This document shows, in pieces, positions 7,915 to 16,708 of a stretch of 64,000 bases of DNA (within the stretch, counting starts at the first letter, position 1; each line of letters starts with the position of its first letter). Below the pieces are notes generated by a model, which was not told where the DNA came from, searched no databases, and saw only the letters and a list, made by a program, of their open reading frames with translations. The DNA comes from Salinibacter altiplanensis. GTDB lineage: Bacteria > Bacteroidota > Rhodothermia > Rhodothermales > Salinibacteraceae. The stretch covers positions 382,804 to 446,803 of the forward strand of contig NZ_NCQY01000020.1 of NCBI RefSeq assembly GCF_002894645.1. The letters run 5' to 3'. The position numbers were made by a program, and so were the translations under genes.

Positions 7915-10755
7915 CTACTCTGGCGTGCCCGTCACCGGCTCCAGGCCGAGTGTGCGTCCCTGGTCGACGGCCGGAACGCCCTCTTCGAGCCACGCCGGCG
8001 CGGGGGCGCCCTTGAGGTAGTGGTCGAAGAACTGCTGCATCCGGGTCGTCCAGTCGCGCATTTCTGCGAGGTCGGTGGGCCAGTGCACCTCGCCGGTGTA
8101 GTTGAGGAGCCAGGCCGGCTTGTTGAGGCGCCGGAGCGCCACGAACAGCTCGATGCCCTGCTCCCAAGGCACGGCCGAGTCCTGATCGTTGTGCATCATC
8201 ATCAGCGGGGTGTCGATGCGGTCGGCCTGGAAGATGGGCGAGTTGTTGATGTAGCGCATCGGTGTGTCCCACAGGCTGCCGCCGATGCGGCTCTGGGTCT
8301 CCTCGTACTGAAACATCCGGCTCATGCCGGTGCCCCCCCGAATGCCGCCGTACGCGCTGATCATGTTGGAGACGGGCGCCCCGGCCTCGGCCGCCGCGAA
8401 GAGGTCCGTCTTGGTCACCATGTGGGCAATCTGGTAGCCGCCCCAGCTGTGTCCCTGCACGCCGATGCGGGCGCCGTCCACGTAATCCCGATTGGCAAGC
8501 ATCGTGACGCCCGGCATCACGGACTGCATCGCGCTCTCGCCGGGGTAGCCCTCCTCGTAGTGAATGTCGGGGACGAACACGAGGTACCCGCGGCTGGCGT
8601 AGAAGGTGAAGTTGATGATCGACCGGTGCGCCGCCGGCGCGTAGTGCTCGTGCAGGTCGTCGCTGTACTGCTCGTAGAAGTACGTCATCATCGGGTGCTC
8701 CGTGTCCGGGTCAAAGTCCGCCGGCTTGTACAGCAGGCCCTCCAGCGGTTCGCCGTTCGCCGAGGTCCACTCCACGAGCTCCACAGTCGCCCAGCGGTAC
8801 GCGTCCTGCTGCGGGTTGACGGTGCTCAGCCGCTCGGGATCGTTGAACGAGCGGTCCGCCACGCGCAGGTCAGGGAATTCCTGGACGCTCTCCCGCGTGT
8901 AGAGCAGCCGATCGGCGTCGTCGGCCGTTTCCGGCGTAGAGAACGACCGGTCCATCATGCGGAGCTCCGTGGGGCGCTCCCCGCTGCCCATCCGGTCGCG
9001 GTAGAAGCCTCCGGCCTTCGTCTCTGTGTTGAAGGCCGAGAGGAGAAGCGTGTCCGGCACCACGGTGGGCGGGGTGATGGGGGTCGGCCAGTCGCCCCAC
9101 GCGGCGGGGGTGCGATCGTCGGTGAGCGAGACGTGGCGAAGGCGTAGGTTGTTCGCGCGCCCTAGTTCGTCGGTGACGGCCTGCGCGTCGTCGGGCCGAT
9201 CGGGGGGAACGGCCCACACGTCGTGGCGGTCGTAGAGGAGGACTTCGTCGTCGCTTTCGGTCCAACCCGCGAGGCCGTACGGCCCCGCCGGGTAGGGCAC
9301 GTCGTGCCGGTGGTCGTGGACGGCGTGCGGGATCGACGCGGAGAGCGTCATTCGTTCCCGTGTGTCCGTGTCGAGCCCCCTCCAGGCGCGCGCCTCACGG
9401 TCCCACCACGCGAGGTAGTTGCCCTGCGGTGAGAGCTGCGGAACGGCCTGCACGTCCCGGAGCACGCGGGTGCGCTCCCCGCTCTGGAGGTCGATCAGGT
9501 ACGCGTCATACGCGGGGGGCCAGTCCCACGAGAGCTCCTGCCGGTAGGGCCGGTTGGTGATGCCGAGCGCCACGGTGCCGGTGCCCTCAGCGGCGACGGT
9601 GACGGCCGGAATCTTTTCGGTGGCGAGCTGCAGCGTCCGGCCCGTGTCCACGACATGAACGGCCCGGTACGTCTGCTCCTTCCGGTCGTCGGCCCGCTCC
9701 TTCTGCATCGGCTGCAGGTACGGGTCCTGCCAGTGCCACACGTCCACCTCCACCTGCTCGTCCTCCAGCAGGCTGTCTTGTTCGAGGGGGGCGGGCGGCG
9801 TAGGGGCGGTGCCGAAAAACACGCGGGCCCCATTTGCGGAGAAGGAGAGCCCGGCCTGCTCGCTGACGAGCCACTCGTTCGGAAGGGCCGCCGCACCGGA
9901 CTGGACAAGGGCCTGGAGGGCGGTGTTGCCCGTTTTCCAGTGATAGAGCGTGTTGTCGTGGTGGGGCGCGTCGGTGCTGTCGGGGCCGTTCAGAAAAGCG
10001 ACCTGCGTGCCCGTGTCGTCCAGCGCGACCTGCGGATATGTCTGCTCGCTGGCGTGGAGCGTCGTTTCCCGTGGGGCGTCGCCGTCGAGCCGGACGGCGT
10101 GGAGGCTCTTTCCAGTACTGTCGGCGGCTGTATAGGTGAGCAGCGGGCCCTCCTCGGCGACGGCATAGTCGGTCACGTGGTCGTACCGCCACGTCTCCCC
10201 ACTGTCGAGGTGCCGGAGCGTAAGCGGTGCCCCGTCGGTCTCATCGTCATGTTCTTCGTCCGAGTCGCTGCTGTCGGGGCGGGGCGGTTCGTGGTGGTAG
10301 GCAGCCCAGTCGCGCCCCTCGTCGGGCAGCTTGTACGACTGCACGCGGTCGACGCGGGTCGTGTCGCCCGTGGCCAGGGCAAGCAGGCCGAGGTCGTGGG
10401 TCGGGCGCTTCGGCGGCGGCACGTCGTTGAGCCGGGCCTGCCGGGTCGAGTCGTGCGGCGGGGCAATCATGTACACGACGACCTGCGCGTCCGCCGTGAA
10501 CCGGGCCGCCTCGCCGCGGGGCACGGTGTAGGTCTGCCGGGGCTCTACGCGCTTTACCTGCAGGGTGTCGTCCCCTTTCGGCGGGCTCGTGCGGTACCGC
10601 ACCCACGCGCCGTCGTCCGAAAGGGCCTGGGTCTCGATCTCCTCCCACCGGTCGTAGTCGTCGTGTGTAAGCGGCTGGGATTGGGCCTGGGCGACAGGGG
10701 CGGTGGAGAGTCCGAGCGCGGCGACGAGCAGTGCGGCGACGGCCGAATGACGCAT
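7915..10755 (-). CDS. Secreted S9-family prolyl oligopeptidase-type peptidase
   Basis: A 946-residue serine peptidase with a Sec signal peptide (MRHSAVAALLVAALGLS...AQAQ, about residues 1-24), so it is periplasmic or exported. A long beta-propeller region precedes a C-terminal alpha/beta-hydrolase domain. The catalytic residues read directly as Ser770 in GVQGHSWGGYQ, Asp859 in NDQDSAVPWEQG and His891 in TGEVHWPT. Order and spacing fit family S9, which cleaves oligopeptides. The ending DHYLKGAPAPAWLEEGVP is usual in large Bacteroidota members of the family. It probably scavenges peptides and is divergent from the TonB receptor at 11110, which may import nutrients. Specificity is not known. Confidence 0.9.
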   Translation of the reverse strand: MRHSAVAALLVAALGLSTAPVAQAQSQPLTHDDYDRWEEIETQALSDDGAWVRYRTSPPKGDDTLQVKRVEPRQTYTVPRGEAARFTADAQVVVYMIAPPHDSTRQARLNDVPPPKRPTHDLGLLALATGDTTRVDRVQSYKLPDEGRDWAAYHHEPPRPDSSDSDEEHDDETDGAPLTLRHLDSGETWRYDHVTDYAVAEEGPLLTYTAADSTGKSLHAVRLDGDAPRETTLHASEQTYPQVALDDTGTQVAFLNGPDSTDAPHHDNTLYHWKTGNTALQALVQSGAAALPNEWLVSEQAGLSFSANGARVFFGTAPTPPAPLEQDSLLEDEQVEVDVWHWQDPYLQPMQKERADDRKEQTYRAVHVVDTGRTLQLATEKIPAVTVAAEGTGTVALGITNRPYRQELSWDWPPAYDAYLIDLQSGERTRVLRDVQAVPQLSPQGNYLAWWDREARAWRGLDTDTRERMTLSASIPHAVHDHRHDVPYPAGPYGLAGWTESDDEVLLYDRHDVWAVPPDRPDDAQAVTDELGRANNLRLRHVSLTDDRTPAAWGDWPTPITPPTVVPDTLLLSAFNTETKAGGFYRDRMGSGERPTELRMMDRSFSTPETADDADRLLYTRESVQEFPDLRVADRSFNDPERLSTVNPQQDAYRWATVELVEWTSANGEPLEGLLYKPADFDPDTEHPMMTYFYEQYSDDLHEHYAPAAHRSIINFTFYASRGYLVFVPDIHYEEGYPGESAMQSVMPGVTMLANRDYVDGARIGVQGHSWGGYQIAHMVTKTDLFAAAEAGAPVSNMISAYGGIRGGTGMSRMFQYEETQSRIGGSLWDTPMRYINNSPIFQADRIDTPLMMMHNDQDSAVPWEQGIELFVALRRLNKPAWLLNYTGEVHWPTDLAEMRDWTTRMQQFFDHYLKGAPAPAWLEEGVPAVDQGRTLGLEPVTGTPE

Positions 10756-11109
10756 ATGGCGGAGACAAGAGCCTGTGCGATGAAAAGTGCGTCGTCAAGA
10801 TACGTGACACGGGCCCCAACGAAAAGCGAAGGGACGTGGGAGCAAGCAGGGAGGTGCGCGCGAGGAGACCGGGAAGGAGGAGCGACACAGAGACTGGGGA
10901 GAGCGGTGAGCATGGTGGAGAAGGGACAAGCGAGAACGCCCGTCTTGAACGGACGGATGCGATCCGTCCGGAAGCGGGCCGAAACAGAAACAGAGGAGTG
11001 AGAAAGTGTGCAGGCTCCGTTACGGCCCGGCCTCTCCACAGGATCTCCACAGGATCTCTCTGGGGCGATGTCTTAATTATGAATCGTCCATTTCATACCA
11101 ACCGATGTT
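10756..11109 (+). other. Divergent intergenic region between S9 peptidase and TonB receptor
   Basis: 354 bases with no convincing gene. It must hold the promoters of both divergent genes, but I see no clear -35/-10 pair. An 11-base unit (CTCCACAGGAT) is repeated in tandem around 11034-11055. A short AT-rich patch (TTAATTATGAAT) lies about 35 bases before the receptor start. Confidence 0.5.
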
Positions 11110-13947
11110 ATGGGTTCCGCTATGCACTCTTCCCTATCGACTCGCCGTTTTCACGCGTTCTGGTTCGCTGCGCTGGGCGCAGCGCTTGTGTGTAGCGTGT
11201 GGGCGGCCTCTCCAATCTCCGGACAGGCCCAGACGAGGGGCACCATTGAAGGGCGCGTCCTCGACGCCGAGACGGGCGATCCACTCAGTGGCGCCAACGT
11301 ACAGGTGCTCGGCACCGAGCGCGGCACCACGGCCGATACAGACGGTCGCTTCAGCGTCCAAGTGCAAGCTGGGACTGTCTCTCTCCGGGCCAGCTTTGTC
11401 GGCTATACGTCCCAGCGGAAAGACGTGGAGGTCGACGTCGACGAGACGGTTCAAGTGCGTCTTCGACTCCAGGCCGGCTCGACGCTCGACGACGTGGTGG
11501 TTGTCGGGAGCCGGAGCCGGAGCCGCTCGGCCCTCCAGTCGGCCGTACCGGTCGACGCGCTCCCGGTGGATGAGTTGACGGCCCAGTCGCCCCAGACGGA
11601 CTTGAACCGGCTACTTACCTACTCGGCACCCTCCTTCCAGGCCAACCGGCAGTCGTCGGCCGACGCGACTGAGTTCGTCGATCCGGCCTCGCTGCGCGGC
11701 CTCCCCCCCGACCAGCTGCTTGTGCTCGTCAACGGCAAGCGGCGCCACAAGAGCTCGCTCATCAACACCCTACAGACGGCGGGCAACGGCGCCGCGGGGA
11801 CCGACCTGAATGCCATCCCCACCGCCGCTATCGAGCAGATTGAGGTGCTGCGCAACGGGGCCGCGGCCCAGTACGGGTCCGACGCCATCGCGGGCGTCCT
11901 CAACATTCAGCTGAAGGAAGACACCGATCGGCTGACGGCAGGCGTTACGAGCGGCGTCCATCAGGAGGGCGATGGCGAGCTCCTCAAGGTCGAAGCCAAC
12001 TACGGGTTCAGCCTCGGAGAGGACGGCTTCGTAAACGTGACCGGTACGCTTCGGGACCGCGGCCGCACGAACCGGGCCGACGGCAACAGCCTGATCATCT
12101 TCGACCAGTCGGACCGGGGCAACTTCTTCTCGTACCCGTCAGACGACAGTCCCCAGGACCCGTCGGAGGCCCGGCAGATCGACAATCAGACCCTCGCAAA
12201 TCGCGGGCTGGAGCGGGAGGACGTTCGCTTCCGCGTCGGCCAGTCGGAGATTGAGCAGGGGGCCGTGTTTCTGAACTCGGAGGTCGGCCTGCGCAACGAC
12301 GCCACGTTCTACGCCTTCGGCGGCCTCTCCTACAAGAACGGGATCGGCGCTCCCTTCCGCCGCCTGCCGTCGGACCTCGCCTCCATGCCGTTTCGCGCCG
12401 ACGATCCGTCCCCCAGCTTCTTCCCGAACGGCTTTCAGCCGGAACTGAATTCCGATGTGATCGATCAGGCCCTCACGCTGGGCGTACAGGGCACAATCGG
12501 GGGCTGGACGTGGGACCTGAGCAATACCTACGGCCGCAACGCACTCGACTATCAGGTCGACAACACGGTCAACGCCTCGCTTCTGGGGGCGAGCCCGACC
12601 AGCATCTATGCCGGTGAGCACGCCTTCAGCCAGAACACGGCTCAGATCGACGTGTCGCGCTTCTTCGACGAGACCCTGGCGGGCGTTAATGTGGCCTTCG
12701 GAGGGGCCTACCGCGTGGACCACTACCAGATCTTTTCGGGGGAGGAGGCTTCCTACCGTGACTACGGACGGGCGCAGGTGATCGACAACAGCGGCCCGGA
12801 GCCAGAGCTGGTGACCCGAGACACGCTGGGCAAACAGGGGGGGGCACAGGGCTTCGTGGGCTTCCGTCCCGAGAACGAGGTGGACCGCACTCGTAGCAAC
12901 GTGGCTGCGTACCTGGACACGGAGTTCAACCTGACGGAGGACGTTCTCGTGACGGCCGCCGGGCGCTTCGAGGACTACAGCGACTTCGGCAACACCCTCA
13001 CCGGCAAGCTTGCGGCCCGTTGGAGCCTGGTCGACGACCAACTCAACCTACGCGGCTCGGTGAGCAACGGCTTCCGGGCTCCGTCCCTCCACCAACTCTA
13101 CTTCAACGACGTGAAGACCGACTTCGACGACCAGGGCCGGCTCGCCGAGATCGGGACGTTTAGCAACGACAGTGAGGTGGCGCGCGTTCTCGGCGTGCCA
13201 CAGCTCGACGAGGAGCAGTCTCGCAGCGCCAGCGTCGGCTTCACGGCCAGCCCCACCGATAACTTTGACCTCACGGTGGATGGCTATCGCATTCGTATCG
13301 AGGACCGCATCGTGCTCACCGGCGAGTTCTCGGGCGGCAACATCCAGGGGCTTTTGCAGGAGGTCGGGGCGTCGGGGGCCAAGTTCTTCTCCAACGCCGT
13401 CGACACGGAAACCCTCGGGCTTGACGTAGTGGCCACCTACCGGCTGCAGACCGCTTACGGCACGGTCGACCTCTCGGCGGCGGGCAACTACAACCGGACG
13501 GAGGCCGACGACGAACTCAACATCCCGCGGACGCTCCGCGACAACTTTCAGGGCACGACTGAGGAGCTGCGCAACACCTACTTCAGCCCCAAAGAACGGG
13601 CGCTGTTGGAGACGAGCAGTCCCCGCACGAAGCTGAACGTGTCGGCCGACTACCAGATCGGTCCCGCCTCGCTTTTCCTCCGGACGGTTCGATTTGGAGA
13701 GGTGACGCGCAATGAGTTCCCGTTCGGAAGTGAGCAGGTGCACGACCCGCAGTGGGTCCTGGACGCAACGGTCTCCTACCAGCTCACGGAAGAGGCAAGA
13801 CTGAGCGTCGGTGCCAACAACCTGTTCGACAACCTCCCCGACGAGCAGATCTTCCCGAACTCCTTTGTCGGCGTCTTCGACTACGCGCCGGTGCAGCAGG
13901 GCTTCAACGGGGCCTTCTACTTCGCCCGCCTCAACATCCAGCTGTAG
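11110..13947 (+). CDS. TonB-dependent outer-membrane receptor with carboxypeptidase-regulatory-like domain
   Basis: Outer-membrane active transporter of 945 residues. A signal peptide (about 1-40) is followed by a CarboxypepD_reg-like beta domain (TRGTIEGRVLDAETGDPLSG, about 43-125). The plug domain is about 130-260, with VDPASLRGLPPDQLLVLVNG and IEQIEVLRNGAAAQYGSDAI, and a large 22-strand barrel ends in the aromatic-rich strand GAFYFARLNIQL. NGFRAPSLHQLYF and the pre-terminal TVSYQLTEEARLSVGANNLFD are typical TonB_dep_Rec motifs. The start could be the ATG at 11110 or at 11122. No SusD partner follows, so this is a stand-alone receptor. The substrate (siderophore, vitamin, glycan or peptide) cannot be told from sequence. 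Confidence 0.93.
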   Translation: MGSAMHSSLSTRRFHAFWFAALGAALVCSVWAASPISGQAQTRGTIEGRVLDAETGDPLSGANVQVLGTERGTTADTDGRFSVQVQAGTVSLRASFVGYTSQRKDVEVDVDETVQVRLRLQAGSTLDDVVVVGSRSRSRSALQSAVPVDALPVDELTAQSPQTDLNRLLTYSAPSFQANRQSSADATEFVDPASLRGLPPDQLLVLVNGKRRHKSSLINTLQTAGNGAAGTDLNAIPTAAIEQIEVLRNGAAAQYGSDAIAGVLNIQLKEDTDRLTAGVTSGVHQEGDGELLKVEANYGFSLGEDGFVNVTGTLRDRGRTNRADGNSLIIFDQSDRGNFFSYPSDDSPQDPSEARQIDNQTLANRGLEREDVRFRVGQSEIEQGAVFLNSEVGLRNDATFYAFGGLSYKNGIGAPFRRLPSDLASMPFRADDPSPSFFPNGFQPELNSDVIDQALTLGVQGTIGGWTWDLSNTYGRNALDYQVDNTVNASLLGASPTSIYAGEHAFSQNTAQIDVSRFFDETLAGVNVAFGGAYRVDHYQIFSGEEASYRDYGRAQVIDNSGPEPELVTRDTLGKQGGAQGFVGFRPENEVDRTRSNVAAYLDTEFNLTEDVLVTAAGRFEDYSDFGNTLTGKLAARWSLVDDQLNLRGSVSNGFRAPSLHQLYFNDVKTDFDDQGRLAEIGTFSNDSEVARVLGVPQLDEEQSRSASVGFTASPTDNFDLTVDGYRIRIEDRIVLTGEFSGGNIQGLLQEVGASGAKFFSNAVDTETLGLDVVATYRLQTAYGTVDLSAAGNYNRTEADDELNIPRTLRDNFQGTTEELRNTYFSPKERALLETSSPRTKLNVSADYQIGPASLFLRTVRFGEVTRNEFPFGSEQVHDPQWVLDATVSYQLTEEARLSVGANNLFDNLPDEQIFPNSFVGVFDYAPVQQGFNGAFYFARLNIQL

Positions 13948-13977
13948 CGGCCTCCGCTTGCGACGTGTGACGAACGG

Positions 13978-15318
13978 CTACGGACGGGGCTCGGAGATCG
14001 GGGCCTCGTCCGGGGCGATCCACTGGCTGGCAAAATAGAGGGCCGCCCCCACGGCCACGATGCCAAGCCCGATCAGCGACTCGGCGGGCCGGTCGAGAAA
14101 CACGTACACGAGGATCCAGGCGTTCGCCACCAGGAAGAGGAGCGGCGGGACCGGGTAGCCCCAGGTTTTGTACGGGCGGTCGATCTCGGGGTGGCGCCAG
14201 CGCAGCACGAACACGCCGGCCACGGTCACCATCGTCGATAGAATGAGTGTGAACCCGGCGTACACGAGCACCTGGTCGAAGGTGGACGTGTAGATGAAGA
14301 GAAGCGCGAGGCCCATCTGGAACAGGACGGAGTTGACCGGGATGCCGCGGTCGTTCGTGACCGCGAGCCAGCGGAGCGCGGGGGCGTCTTCCCCCATCGC
14401 CTGGGTCACGCGCGGGCCCAGGTAGATGAGGGCGCTCACGGTCGAGACCAGAAGCAGGGCGATGAAGAGCGACATCACATCTCCCCCTGCGTCCCCGAAG
14501 ATGACGGAGCCGGCGAGAAAGCCCACCTCCACCTCCCCGGCCATCTGTTGCGTCGGCACCGTGTAGAGGAAGACGAGGTTGAGCAGCACGTAGAGGACTG
14601 TCACCAGCGCGGTGCCCAGCACGAGCGAGAAGGGCAGGTTGCGCTGCGGATCCCGGATCTCCCCGACGATGTAGATGGCGGCGTTCCACCCAGCGTAGGC
14701 GTACGACACGAACACGAGGGACACGGCGAAGCCGGGGCTCACGAGCTCGCCCAGGGCGTGCCCGTCCGGGACGACCGTAATGCTATGCGTGGTCGGGTTG
14801 GCCTGGAGCGCTGCCCCTACGAAGACGAGGATGAGCAGTACTTTCAGGGCCGTGAACGTGTTTTGGAACCAGCTCCCCCACGTGATGCTGGTGGCGTGGA
14901 TGGCGGAGCAGAGGAGCACGATGCCCGCTGCCAGGTGGGTGGATGACCAGCTCGGAAAGACGGCGGTCGTATAGTCCCCAAAGGCGATGGCGGCGAGTGC
15001 CGTAGGGCCCGCAAAGCCAAGGGTCGCGGAGATCCATCCGGCAATGAAGCCGAGCGACGGGTGGTACAATTCTGAGATGAGATGGTACTCGCCGCCGGAG
15101 CGAGGCAGGGCAGCGCCCAGTTCCCCATACGTGAGCGCCCCGCAGAGGGAGATCACGCCCCCCACCGCCCAGAGCATGAGCAGTGCGAAGGGGGAGTCCA
15201 GGTATTCGACCTGAAACCCGACGCTGGTGAAGATGCCGGTGCCGACCATGTTGGCCACCACGAGGGACGCGGCGGTCAAGAGGCCCACCTTGACGGGCGT
15301 GCGGTCGGGGGTAGTCAT
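13978..15318 (-). CDS. APC-superfamily amino acid permease
   Basis: A 446-residue inner-membrane transporter with about 12 hydrophobic segments. TM1 has the broken-helix motif VVANMVGTGIFTSVG and TM2 the run ALTYGELGAALPRSGGEYHL, both diagnostic of LAT/APC amino acid transporters. TM6 has SYAYAGWNAAIYIVGEIRDPQRNLP. The C-terminus HPEIDRPYKTWGYPVPPLLF is also typical. It should catalyse proton- or sodium-coupled uptake or exchange of amino acids. It converges on the TonB receptor with a 30-base gap. Its promoter must lie in 15319-15395, before the tRNA terminator. The exact substrate is unknown. Confidence 0.9.
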   Translation of the reverse strand: MTTPDRTPVKVGLLTAASLVVANMVGTGIFTSVGFQVEYLDSPFALLMLWAVGGVISLCGALTYGELGAALPRSGGEYHLISELYHPSLGFIAGWISATLGFAGPTALAAIAFGDYTTAVFPSWSSTHLAAGIVLLCSAIHATSITWGSWFQNTFTALKVLLILVFVGAALQANPTTHSITVVPDGHALGELVSPGFAVSLVFVSYAYAGWNAAIYIVGEIRDPQRNLPFSLVLGTALVTVLYVLLNLVFLYTVPTQQMAGEVEVGFLAGSVIFGDAGGDVMSLFIALLLVSTVSALIYLGPRVTQAMGEDAPALRWLAVTNDRGIPVNSVLFQMGLALLFIYTSTFDQVLVYAGFTLILSTMVTVAGVFVLRWRHPEIDRPYKTWGYPVPPLLFLVANAWILVYVFLDRPAESLIGLGIVAVGAALYFASQWIAPDEAPISEPRP

Positions 15319-15395
15319 TCAGGAAGAAGACAAGGCTCGAAGCAGGGTGGCGTGGGAGGGCGGCCGACCCGTTGGGGCAGGCGTGCTTCCCCTCC

Positions 15396-15433
15396 AAAAG
15401 AAAACCCCCTGACTGCAAATCGCAACCAGGGGG
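15396..15433 (-). terminator. Terminator after the tRNA-Lys/tRNA-Leu pair
   Basis: Read on the minus strand, CCCCCTG (15433-15427) pairs with CAGGGGG (15411-15405), followed by TTTTCTTTTGG. It begins 3 bases after the end of tRNA-Leu, so the two tRNAs probably form one transcript ending here. Confidence 0.82.
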
Positions 15434-15436
15434 CAG

Positions 15437-15522
15437 TGCCCGAGAGAGGACTCGAACCTCCACGGCCTATAACGGCCACATGGCCCTCAACCATGCGCGT
15501 CTACCAATTCCGCCACTCGGGC
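15437..15522 (-). tRNA. tRNA-Leu (anticodon GAG)
   Basis: An 86-base class II tRNA. The acceptor stem GCCCGAG/CTCGGGC is perfect, with discriminator A. The D-arm contains GGCGGAATTGGTAGACGC. The anticodon stem-loop is CATGG-TTGAGGG-CCATG, giving anticodon GAG for CUU/CUC codons. A long variable arm and the T-arm GGTTCGAGTCC follow. CCA is not encoded. Confidence 0.97.
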
Positions 15523-15612
15523 AGAGTGTCGACAAATGCTGGAGTACGAATGCTGTATACGGAGAAGATGTTTCTGTATCTTCCCGTTGCCGTTCGGGAC
15601 TCCCGATTGTGG

Positions 15613-15686
15613 TGACCCCGGCAGGATTCGAACCTGCGACTCACGGATTAAAAGTCCGTTGCTCTGCCAAGCTGAGCTACGAGGTC
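15613..15686 (-). tRNA. tRNA-Lys (anticodon TTT)
   Basis: A 74-base tRNA. The acceptor stem GACCTCG/CGGGGTC has one T-G pair and discriminator A. The D-arm is AGCTCAGCTTGGCAGAGC, the anticodon arm ACGGA-CTTTTAA-TCCGT (anticodon TTT) and the T-arm GCAGGTTCGAATCCTGC. It lies 90 bases upstream of tRNA-Leu on the same strand. CCA is not encoded. Confidence 0.97.
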
Positions 15687-15900
15687 AAAATGTCAAAGCA
15701 TACGTGTATACACTGCCCTGCCGCATCTGTTCGTACTGTTGGGCGTGAAGCGTTCGTGAGGCTCAGTCCACACGGAGGAACGTGGAGACACGAGATGCGC
15801 CGATGGCGGACGCGAGTCTTGTCGTTGTTGGTGGAGACGAAGAAGAATGAAGAACAAAGTAATCAAAATCTGTTTGGCGGACTGTCTATGGCCCCCCAAG

Positions 15901-15962
15901 AGCACTCGGTCGCTCTGCTCCCAGCGCACTCTGAAAGCACTCGGTCGCTTTGCTCCCAGCGC
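15901..15962 (+). repeat. Two tandem copies of a 27-base dispersed repeat
   Basis: 15901-15927 and 15936-15962 differ at one position; both begin AGCACTCGGTCGCT and end TGCTCCCAGCGC. An 8-base spacer (ACTCTGAA) separates them. A third, more diverged copy lies at 51841-51867, 36 kb away, inside the REP-like element there. Confidence 0.8.
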
Positions 15963-15980
15963 TGTGGCTTCGCGGATCTC

Positions 15981-16000
15981 GTGCAGAACGGGTTCTGCAC
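15981..16000 (+). repeat. 20-base perfect palindrome
   Basis: GTGCAGAAC-GG-GTTCTGCAC: nine paired bases either side of a 2-base centre. It could be a protein-binding dyad or a cruciform. No T-run follows, so it is not an obvious terminator. Confidence 0.6.
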
Positions 16001-16708
16001 TCGTCCGAGAGCTCACCAGGGGCATAACCTCGCCACGACCTCGCTCTTGCTCGGCCCCTGCTGCAGGGCTCGATTGGGCCCCGGTCGTCCACTTCGCCCG
16101 CTGTGGCTCGGCTGAATGTCCATCCGCCAAGCAGGTTTTCAATTCCCAGACCGGACTGCTCTCTGAAGAGCCCGAACGATACTCGACGGTCTCAGGACAC
16201 TTCTCATTTTTGTCTCGGCTCTTGCATGGCGGGCAATCCACTGCTCATGTCACTTCGACTTCGCTCCATTGTCCAGCAATGGCATTTCGCTTCGTTTCTT
16301 CCTCGGGTTGACCCTAAAACGGGCTTCGGACATTGGCTTTTCTCCTGCTCCTCTCAGTGGCTCGGGGCTGAGGCGCAGCCCTTTCCTGGGCCCGGACACG
16401 CAACGGCCGGGGAGATTGCCATCGGCTTCGAGTTTGCGGAGGCCCTCCTCTGGTGCGAGGGATGGCTCATTTTTAGTGACATTTTGTAGTGATATTCCGG
16501 CTGTTCGAGTTGATGAATGGACGGCTGAACATGGACACAGCGTCTTCCCAAAGCCGTCAGTCCACGCCAACGAGCTCGCGGTGGGCCCGACAGGAGACGG
16601 AGGGACTTGGGGGCGTTCGGCCTACTTCCTATGTTGTGTTTCCGTCGGCCCATAAGGCTCCAGGGGGCGGCGGGTGCAGCGATCTCTCGTTCAGCCAGCG
16701 TCTCCGCC

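Larger units (their letters stand above)
15687..16708 (+). other. 1-kb spacer without a recognisable gene, carrying short repeats
   Basis: No reading frame here looks like a protein; the frames on both strands are short and of Ser/Arg-rich shadow composition. The region holds two copies of a 27-base repeat (15901, 15936), a 20-base palindrome (15981-16000) and a small hairpin near 16265-16281 (CCATTG/CAATGG). It lies directly upstream of the tRNA-Lys/Leu unit and upstream of the amylase gene. It could be remnant mobile DNA or a long regulatory spacer; I see no integrase or att duplication. Confidence 0.5.

Noticed and set aside
5257-9147. Very long (1296-codon) + strand frame across the helicase and peptidase genes
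   Set aside because: It is antisense to two well-supported genes, has Val/Gly/Arg/His-rich shadow composition and no motif.
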